Below are positions 27,640-36,144 of a stretch of DNA of 64,000 nucleotides, one piece after another; within the stretch, counting starts at the first letter, position 1, and the number at the start of each line of letters is the position of its first letter. The translations under genes were made by a program, and so were the position numbers. The stretch is taken from positions 152,104-216,103 of the forward strand of contig NW_003119430.1 in assembly GCF_000003605.2 (NCBI RefSeq). Direction: 5' to 3'. Source of the DNA: Saccoglossus kowalevskii (taxonomy: Eukaryota > Hemichordata > Enteropneusta > Harrimaniidae). The notes under the pieces were generated by a model. It searched no databases. It had not been told where the DNA came from and saw only the letters and a program-made list of their open reading frames with translations.

Positions 27640-27945
27640 GTTCAGTTTTCTTTGATTGAGACTTAACTTTGTTTTTTTATTTTCATTAATGATTTTGAGT
27701 CAAATAAAATACCAATGCTTTGCATTTGTGCTGATGACACTTAGGTCCTAGGCTAAATAAAAATAATGATGGTGAGTTAGCAGTTTTACAACATGTAGAT
27801 GGTCTGCAGACTGACAAATGTTATGTAACACACATAGTTTTGCGTTTTGGTCACACAATTAACATGGTGAGCACAACCTTGGCAGTGTAGTATCATGACA
27901 TGCAACTAAATAAAAGTGGGTGTCATTATAACTGAGGACTTTTTT
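27640..27945 (+). mobile_element. Non-LTR retrotransposon reverse transcriptase remnant (unit C)
   Basis: One frame reads FINDFES, then about a dozen residues later CADDT followed by a stop and VLG, then ELAVLQHVDGLQTDKCYVT. This is the order of reverse-transcriptase blocks around the FADD catalytic box in LINE-type elements. Stops show it is dead. Upstream sequence from about 27400 is shared by all three units and may be more of the same element, but I cannot prove that. Confidence 0.65.
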
Positions 27946-28049
27946 AAACAAATAGCTTCTTTGGTCAACCTGTTTGTGACAACTGCACAACATCGCTAAA
28001 TGTTTGTCATGTTCAGCATATACTCAATGTTGTGAATTATGGTTCCTTA

Positions 28050-28572
28050 AGCCCCTTTCACAATTGGTGCCAAACAGACTACAACGGCTTGCGACTCGAA
28101 ATTTTTCCCGTTGTACGACTCGTTGTAGCCGTTGTACCACTTATTGTACGATCCAGATGCGACAAAATGGTCGCATCTCGGTCGGGAAAAAAACCGTGCT
28201 GCTCCGATATTTTGAGCGACTGACGCGATGAAAAATAATTGCACGACAGGCAGTACGAGTGTTGTGCGACTTTGCACGCCCTCGTAAGACCCCGAACGAG
28301 TGTTGCACGAGTATTTTCATGTCGTACGATGATGCGTCCTGTCGTACGAGTCCGTTGTACCACCCTAAGACTATTGGAAGACCTGTCTTGCCCCCTTTGC
28401 AACGTTGTACGATTTTTTTTCACCCCCAATATAAGCTCGAGAACTCCTGAGCTTTCATCCCAAATACGTACGATTTTATATATTGCTTGCGACTCAAAGA
28501 CAACACTTCTACAACAGGACGGAACAAATATTTTCGGAAGGCGCGAGTGAGGCGCCAATTGTGAAAGGGGCT
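28050..28572. mobile_element. MITE with TTA target duplication, PIF/Harbinger-like
   Basis: The element is bounded by perfect inverted repeats beginning AGCCCCTTTCACAATTGG and closing with the complement. TTA flanks both ends (28047-28049 and 28573-28575), the three-base target duplication typical of PIF/Harbinger transposons. It is 523 bases long, more GC-rich than its surroundings, and packed with GTCGTACGA and CGTTGTACGA motifs in both orientations. Overlapping frames up to 159 codons are by-products of this composition. It encodes no transposase and sits in the spacer between units C and D. Confidence 0.75.
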
Positions 28573-29633
28573 TTAATATTTCATCAAAAAAGAACTATCC
28601 AATATTTCTAAGCGAAGATGTCGATACATCATGGAATATTTGCATATACATGTATTAACTTATAAACAAACAGGGTTAAGCTGAAACAAAACCCTTGTTT
28701 CAGTTAGCCATGTTAAGTAAATGTTCGATCGGGATATACTATGCACTATCGTGATCTTGGATCATTGAATACAGAATGACTCCATTCATTTCTATTACTG
28801 AAATAGTGAAAATGAACTAGATAAACACACCAGTGCCATCATCACTCTGACAGATTGTTACAAGTCTATACAATTTGCTCTCTATTCAATTAACATTTAG
28901 TCGTACACATATTCAAAAACAAAACAAAAAAAACGTTAATCTGAACAAATCTTAGGCCCAGCCAAGGTATACGATATCAAATAAATTGGGATAGCGGTCT
29001 TCAAAAAAAAGTCGAAAATGCACATATTTATGGCAAGATGACAGTCATTCAGTGAGATAAGCTCCTCTCGACTTGGTCAACATGTTTATGATTCACAGTT
29101 TTTCAAATATAAATCTTAGACATGCTTAATTATATACTTTGACTTAACAGATGTAATAATATTATGTAATTGTAAATTATTTGACTGAATGTTCAGAAGA
29201 GATTTTATCTGGAGGAAAAAACGATTGTCTAGTAAGTCGTCAACAACACATTAAACACATCGGCTTGAGTCTGCACTGATTCAAACTAAAAAACCTTTAA
29301 AAGCAAACGTAAATACGGTGTTTCGTATTCCTCATAATATCTTCATACATCTAGAACTGTTTACTCTCTATCATTACACATTGTGCAATTCATCACGTGT
29401 TTTTATACGTATAACTGTTAATATGCGTTGGCTGGAACTCGAAGTATCGTTAATATGATGTCCAATTGACCCATTTAATTTAATTTATTGCATTGCATTG
29501 TCATTTATATTTCGACCGAATAAATCATTTTCCAATACATTTGCTAATGCACGGATTACATTCCTGTTATATCCATCTAGATATTTGCTTTACTTTAAAG
29601 AAAGATTCTTTGAATTATGTCACTTTATTTTCT

Positions 29634-29706
29634 TATATAAGCCGTGTATTATACGAAACAGTCATCACTTCGGGGATCACTACGCCGACAACTAATATCT
29701 TTAATT
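29634..29706 (+). promoter_or_regulatory. TATA promoter and noncoding exon 1 of gene D
   Basis: TATATAAG at 29634 lies 30 bases from the TCATCAC start (29664). The 43-base exon ends before GTAAGTATT at 29707. The acceptor TTTTTTTCAG ends at 29942. Confidence 0.7.
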
Positions 29707-29977
29707 GTAAGTATTACACATATGTTTTTTATCTGCATATGTTCCTATATATAGCATACCTTATAGACTGTTGGTATAATAATTCCACAGCATCTGTGTT
29801 CAAGTTCAGAGCAATTAATCTAAATACAAATATCATATTAGTTGCATGTCGTGATACTAAAAATATAACATTTTATTATTACTCGATATATTCCTAGTTA
29901 TTGTTTCCATTTGCTATAATTGTCAAATGATGTTTTTTTCAGTACCATTATTTTGAGCTTTACAAGTACGAAACAAC

Positions 29978-30581
29978 ATGAACGGCAGAATTCTAGCTCT
30001 TATTTGTGTGATTGGAATACTAATTTCGGAAACATTCACTGTCGAAGCAACATCAGTAAGTACATGTTATGTGTCTCATTAAATGTGCAAACGGATGATT
30101 GTTGCCTTGAATAGGAAATGTATGTCTAATTTGAGCATCGATAATTTTAAAATAATAGACCATTAATATTTAGTGTCTCGTGGACTCAAAAGTTCATATG
30201 TATCAAAATCCCAAATTGTATGTAAAGAACTTGAAGAATATAATTTCAAGCTAACTTACTGCACGTATTCCAGAACTTGGCAACTTTAGTTTAACATCAT
30301 CTATATTTTGAACTAACTGAATAAATAAAGTAGATGACAGACTGACTGACTGACTGACTGACTGACATTACATTCACTATTAAATCACGTGATACACAAT
30401 ATCAAAATTCTAATGCTATGTTTCTTGTATTCTATAGTACATTGGACCCAAACATAGACGTACCATAGGACGCTCGCCTGACCTGAATCAGCTTGGCGAT
30501 TCACATGATCAAGAAAGTCGGGAGTACGATATTGCTGAGCGAAGATTTGCTCAAGATGACGACAACCATAAATTCGATTAG
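29978..30581 (+). CDS. Small secreted basic/acidic peptide precursor, gene D (spliced, 73 aa)
   Basis: Coding exons are 29978-30055 and 30438-30581. The intron of 382 bases has GTAAGT and CTATAG ends and is phase 0. The signal peptide differs from gene C at two positions (F7A, I22V). The mature part starts YIGPKHRRTIGRSPDLNQLG and keeps REYD, AERRFAQD and the FD end. It differs from genes C and E at nine of 47 residues, including loss of one lysine in the basic block (K10I). Length, exon phase and promoter are unchanged, so it is likely functional but diverging. Confidence 0.85.
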
Positions 30582-30803
30582 TTGAGAAAGACGTATTTAG
30601 TGTCATGATACCCCGAACGTTTCTGGTATCATTAACAGTTTCATACATAATGTGACATCGAGTAATTAACTTATGGTGACTGAGATTTTGTTTGTGAATA
30701 TATGATTGCAAATAATAAGGATATATTGTTATATAGCATTCGTTTTTTTTTCTGTGCAATATGAGCTCCTCCTCCGTATGTTCACCTTCATATGTATGTA
30801 TGC

Positions 30804-30957
30804 GTATGCAAAGCATGGCCAGTGTCGTGTTATATAAAAATAGGCAACGAGGATGTGGAATATCGCGTTGTCCACACTCTTTCTATTGTAATTCAGTGTA
30901 TGCAAATCGTATGCAAATTATAACCAGTGCCGTGCTATATGAAAATAGGCAACGAGG
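30804..30957 (+). repeat. Imperfect internal tandem duplication downstream of gene D
   Basis: A segment of about 49 bases containing GTATGCAAA, CCAGTG and ATAGGCAACGAGG occurs at 30804-30852 and again at 30909-30957. Unit C has one copy near 27105 and unit E has one diverged copy near 34980. The duplication is therefore specific to D. Confidence 0.65.
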
Positions 30958-31439
30958 ACAATCGACGGAATACTTGTAATTCAGTACGATGAGAGTGAAC
31001 AATTATTTGACGCCAGTGTTTGCTAGTAAAATCTTGAGAGTGTGTCTTAACTTCAGGTTTTGTATGACGCCGTTGTGGCATCAATAACATTATTCTTCCA
31101 CCGGGGATAGTTGCTAAGAAACGAAAGTATAAATAAGAGTCACAGTCCAGATGCCCCCACCTGTTCCTATTGACTGGTGACAAGCTGACACCACTCATTT
31201 GTCCAAAAAGTGTTGATTACGTACAGCAGGATATTTGGGTCCCAATAATCTCCTTTGTGATTCACGACATGTGTTTTATACTGGGAGGTTTTGTCTCACA
31301 AATCTACTTCAGAATGTGACCAAATTCATTAATTCTGGTTTTGCTGTCGATGCCTATCTGCGTTTTCAAAAGTTGTTGACAATGAACTACATGTTTGCTT
31401 ATGTCGTAAACTCAATGCTCATGGTATAAATGTCTACTG

Positions 31440-32250
31440 CTCATTTTTCTTTTTTATTGAAGCTTAGCTTTGTTTATAATTTTCATTATTGATTTTGAGT
31501 CAAATATAATACCAATGGTTTCCATTTGTGCCGATGACACTTAGGTCTTAGGCTAAGTAAATAATTATCGAGAGTTAGCAGTTTTACAAAATGTAGATGG
31601 TCTGCAGACTGATAAATGTTATGTAACAAGCATAGTTTTGCGTTTTGGTGGCACAATCAACATGGTGAGCACAACCTTGGCAGTGTAGTATCATGATGCA
31701 ACTAAAAACATATGTGTGTCATTATCACTGCGGACTTTGAGCAGGGATACACTACCCTAGGAATATTGCGTTCAACTCTGATTATCATAACTTAGGAAGG
31801 CCATTGACGATAAAAACAAAGTGTAAAGGGGCACAATACAGATGATATGTGATCTGCATAATCTGAGTTATGAAGAAAGAATTAAAAAATGAGTTTGTCT
31901 ACATTAGATAGGCGTTGCAGACGTGGGAGCTGATTGTAGTCTTAAAATTCTATTATAAGCAGTGCAGAAGACTTTAGCTGAGAAGGATTTTTAGTCAGAA
32001 TATTTTGAATGATTGACAGTGTGCAAAGTACAAAGACAGTGCTTGAATTTTGAAAAAGAATTGATAAATGTATTTGTTTAATGACCTAAATGAATCAGTA
32101 TAAGTAAAAAATGGCGACTGGTTTCATTAAACTACGTACTGGCAAACCAACTTCTGCATAGGTTTGTCTCTAAACGCATGCTTTTCGGTTCATTTAGTCA
32201 TCTTTTTTGTACTTTTGTACTGCCCTTAAAACCTAATATTACATACATAA
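31440..32250 (+). mobile_element. Non-LTR retrotransposon 3' remnant (unit D and beyond)
   Basis: It carries the same INDFES and ADDT-stop region as unit C (about 31480-31640). Past the end of the C/D homology a further conserved LINE segment follows: CDLHNLSYEERIKK, then a GVADVGAD-like stretch and a LDKYL-like tail. This is the order of the thumb and C-terminal region in non-LTR ORF2 proteins (SYEERLKRLGLPSLEYRRxRGD in typical elements). In-frame stops and shifts show it is inactive. Confidence 0.6.
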
Positions 32251-32259
32251 AAATCTGTT

Positions 32260-34032
32260 GAGATTTCACGTTTTCCCTGTAAAAGGAACGCTGGTTGCTC
32301 CCTCTCTGGACTCCCTCCCCGCGTATACTAGTACTACCAACTCATACTACGTCCTCACGTGGTGACGCATGTCAAGCTATAAATGGCCATCAATACTCAT
32401 TTCGCCCAATCTCTCACTTTTATCGCATTTTAATCAACCGTATATGCTTAATTTCCGACCAAAAAACGACCATGTTTTATCCCTTTTTACTCACTCGCTT
32501 ATTAAAAACACTGACCGCTTGTCCAAACACTGAACACTGGCACATGAGTTGTCGAAATGGTTGTTTTAGTGCTAAAGTTTGAGGATTCGACGATTATTAA
32601 CCATTATTTAATTCCGAACGACACTTCCAATCCATCACACTTTTTATAGTTCGCAACGCAACTTAAACTATGATCTTATGTTACGTGAATGTTCCACAAC
32701 AAGCTGATAGAGCGGGACTGTGTACCGTTTGAATCCAGAGCTGCTACCTCATTTCAACAATATGATTATCGAAACATTTACGTGATAAAGGCAATGCTAA
32801 CTTCTTAAGGCAGAAAGCAGAGAAAGCAGGAAAATATTAATGTATTTTCCGCCCCCAAAAAAACAAAAAAAAAGATGCCATGGCCATGTATTTAAAATTC
32901 CAGCTAGCAGACGGGCGATATTTCTGGGTTCGCGCGGTCGAAAAATAAAGCGGAAATTATTCATCAAGCGGTTGTAAAATAAATGATCGAAAAGCAGAAG
33001 CGAGCAGAGATTGGGTGAAATTAGTGCTCTGCATTCAGGTCCTTTGTAAAAAATACAATCGGCCAAGATCTATCATTCTGAAGCACACCAAAGACAGAAA
33101 AAATGCAGTTTTGCATATTGACACCGCTCGTATTTTTTAAATGAGCCAAAACAAAACAAAAATGTTATGCTGCTTAAGCGAAGATCGATCGAAACAGACT
33201 CGTTTTGTAACTTTTAACGGCTACGTTATGTTGAAGATATCCAATTTCACTATTTGAGTTATCACCGAAGATAATGTACGAGATATTAAAAATCGGAAAA
33301 AGCAAAAAACAACAACAATTGGTTATGTGAAATTGATTAGCATTTATGTAGTCCAATCAGTACTGTTCTGTTGTATCTCGTCAACGGAAAGTTACAACCC
33401 GGACCTGCTCGATGATTATTATTGCAAATGTAATTTCTTTCTCCCAGATCAATGAATCCAGAATAAATTGGGTACGTTATTTTAGAATGATTTTCATTTA
33501 GTTTAACGTGATAAATAGTCTGATTTATCATATAGCATTACAAACAAAAGTCCTCGGAATGGGTCAGAGTACTAGTATACCCCAGACCACTCGTTTTGAT
33601 GAATGGTCTTGGTGTGGCTTGAGGATAAGAATAGAAAATGGATTCCGATGAGATTCCCCTTCCCCTTGGAAGAGTTGTATCCAGAAATTTTCATACGTTT
33701 GTGACAATTTTATGTATTATTAAAATTGCCCCCCCCCCCGGGGGGGATTCCACACAGCAATTTAACTAGTAATGCTGTTTGAATTATTAAAAATAGTTCA
33801 TCCGTCATTCCCTGTTCGTTTTTGCACAGAAATAAATCACTGATAATCAAAATTGATGAGCCCCAGTTTTGAAAGCCATACATAAACCAACACATTAAAA
33901 ATGGTTTTAAACATATCAAATTTGCTTACAGTAAATATATCAACAGATATGTAAAGGTGTAAAATACTGGTCCTTCGATGTTTTTCCTTCAAACCTCCAC
34001 AACTCATGCACAGCCACTATACACACTCCGTC
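32260..34032. other. Spacer between the unit D retrotransposon remnant and unit E
   Basis: AT-rich, no gene recognised. It includes a C11G7 homopolymer junction at 33729-33746, which may be an assembly weak point. Confidence 0.5.
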
Positions 34033-34175
34033 NNNNNNNNNNNNNNNNNNNNNNNNNNNNNNNNNNNNNNNNNNNNNNNNNNNNNNNNNNNNNNNNNNNN
34101 NNNNNNNNNNNNNNNNNNNNNNNNNNNNNNNNNNNNNNNNNNNNNNNNNNNNNNNNNNNNNNNNNNNNNNNNNNN
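34033..34175. other. Assembly gap (143 N)
   Basis: A run of N. It lies just outside the recognisable end of unit E. Confidence 1.
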
Positions 34176-34261
34176 TTGATAATACAATATTTGTTGAGAT
34201 AGTCATTAATAATCTGGAGGCTCTAATACTCTCAATAAATGGAACAAATAAGAGATGTGCG

Positions 34262-34470
34262 ACCAAAAGGCAAAACTGTGCGTGTTACATAACATTTGTC
34301 AGTCTGCAGACTATCTACATGTTGTGAGACTGTTAACTCTCGGTCAGTATTCACTTAGCCTAAGACCGAAGTGCCATCAGCAAAAATGGAAAGCATTGGT
34401 ATTATATTTGACTTAAAATCACTAATGAAAATTAAAAACAAAGCTAAGCTTTAATCAAAGAAAACTGAAC
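34262..34470 (-). mobile_element. Non-LTR reverse transcriptase remnant (unit E)
   Basis: The minus strand reads SIFADGTSVLG where units C and D read CICADDT-stop-VLG, so the ancestral box was FADDTSVLG. It occupies the same position relative to the peptide gene as in units C and D, showing that the element was already present before the duplications. Confidence 0.6.
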
Positions 34471-35244
34471 AGTAGACATAAGCAAACGTGTAGTACATTG
34501 TCAACAACTTTTGAAAGCCCAGATAAGCATCCACAGCAAAACCAGAATTAATAAATTTGGACACATTCTTAAGTAGATTTGTGAGACAAGGCCTCCCAGG
34601 ACGAAGCCCATGTAGGAGATTGTAGGGACACAAATAGCCTGCTGTACGTAATCGATTGCATAATCAATAGTTGATAGCCCTGTCTTTAGAACACTTTTTG
34701 GTCAATAGAGAGATATCAGCTTGACACCAGTCAATGGGAACAGGGAGTCTCACTAAATTTCCTGAATATTGGACAAAGTGGGTGCATCTGGACTCTTATT
34801 TATACTTTCGTTTCTTAGCAACTAGCCCCGGAGTTATTGATGTCACAATAACGTGCCACACAAAACTTGAGGTTAAAACGCACTCTCAAGATTCTCACTA
34901 GTAAACACTAGTTCAGGCTCATCGTACTGAATTACAATAAAAAATGTGTAGGCAACGCGATATTTCACACCCTCGATGTCTAGTTTTATATAGCACGACG
35001 CTGGTTATACTTTTCATACGCTCACGTACATATGAAGGGGAACACACGGAGGAGGGGCTCATATTCCACCCTAGTAAAACAAACGAATGATATATAACAA
35101 TATAATATGATCATTTGCAATTATATATTCTCAAATAAAATCTTAGTCACCATAAGTTAATTTCTAGATGTCACATTATGTATGAACATTTCATTAATAC
35201 CACAAACGTTCGTGGTACTATGACAAATAATACGGCGTTCGCAA

Positions 35245-35846
35245 CTAATCGAACTGGTGGTTGTCTTCATCTTGAGCAAATCTTCGCTCAGCATTATCGT
35301 ATTCCCGTCTTTCTTGATCGTTTGAATCGCCAAGCTGATTCAGATCAAACGAGCGTCCTTTGCTACGTCTATGTTTGGGTCCACTGTACTATAGAATAAA
35401 ATGAACATAGCATTAGGATTTTGATATTGTGTAGCACGTGATTTAATAGTGAATGTCAGCCAGTCTGTCACCTACTTACTTATTTAGTTGAAAATATAGA
35501 TGACGTAAAACTAAAATTAACAAGGTATGAAAAGGTTATCGATTTAAAAATTTGGGAATTTATGCAGTATGTTAACTTGAAATTATATACTTCAAGTTCA
35601 AATAAACTATATACAATTTGGGAGTTGGATACATACGAACTTTTGCCATGTGGCAGTAAACATTAATGTTCTATTTCAAATATCGATGCTCAAATTAGAC
35701 ATATATTTCTTATTCAAGGCAAAAACCATCCGTTTGCACATTTAATGAGACACATAATATGTACTTACTGATGTTGCTTCGACAGTGAATGTTTCTGAAA
35801 TTAGTATTCCAATCACACAAATAAGAAATAAGATTCTGCCGTTCAT
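35245..35846 (-). CDS. Small secreted basic/acidic peptide precursor, gene E (spliced, 73 aa)
   Basis: Coding exons are 35769-35846 and 35245-35388. The 380-base intron has GTAAGT and CTATAG ends and is phase 0. The signal peptide is that of gene C with I22V. The 47-residue mature part is identical in protein to gene C, although four bases of the exon differ, all silently. The intron and flanks differ more, with indels. This is what purifying selection on a functional peptide would give. The 5'UTR exon boundary at 35881 follows a TTTTTTCAG acceptor. Confidence 0.85.
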
Positions 35847-36071
35847 GTTGTTTCGTACTTGCAAAGCTCAAAATAATGGTACTGAAAAAAAGAAACATCA
35901 TTTGACAATTATAGCAAATGGACACAATAACTAGAACGTCTTAGAGTAATACTAAAATTAATATCGCTCTGAACTTGAATACAGATGATGTCGAACTATT
36001 GTGTCAACAGTCTATAAAATATACTATATATAGGAACATATGCAGATAATAAACGTATTTGCAATACGTAC

Positions 36072-36144
36072 AATTGAAGATGTGAGTTGTCAGCGTAGTA
36101 ATCCCCGAGGTGATGACTGTTTCGTTTTATACACGGTTTATATA
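36072..36144 (-). promoter_or_regulatory. TATA promoter and noncoding exon 1 of gene E
   Basis: On the minus strand TATATAAA starts at 36144 and the TCATCAC start is at 36114, again 30 bases away. The 43-base exon ends at 36072. The donor is GTACGT rather than the GTAAGT of genes C and D, which may weaken splicing. Confidence 0.7.

Larger units (their letters stand above)
24880..27945. repeat. Segmental duplication unit C
   Basis: Homologous in the same orientation to 28870-31735 and inverted to 34262-37365. Shared landmarks are the AATTCGGCAACTAGCATCC start (with E), about 500 bases of 5' flank containing ATTGCATTGCATTGTCATTT, the whole peptide gene, a GCATGGCCAGTGTCGTG segment and a reverse-transcriptase remnant. 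Confidence 0.85.
28870..31735. repeat. Segmental duplication unit D
   Basis: Direct copy of unit C from about 25290 onward, lacking the first 400 or so bases that units C and E share. It carries an intact gene D. A small deletion relative to C and E lies near 31214. Confidence 0.85.

Noticed and set aside
28079-28558. A 159-codon minus-strand frame and overlapping plus-strand frames up to 103 codons
   Set aside because: They lie wholly within the MITE and reflect its repeated TACGA motifs. No transposase or other domain is visible.
35178-35399. 73-codon plus-strand frame also seen in reverse at 26724-26945
   Set aside because: It is the antisense of the mature-peptide exon. Its conservation follows from the real frame on the other strand.
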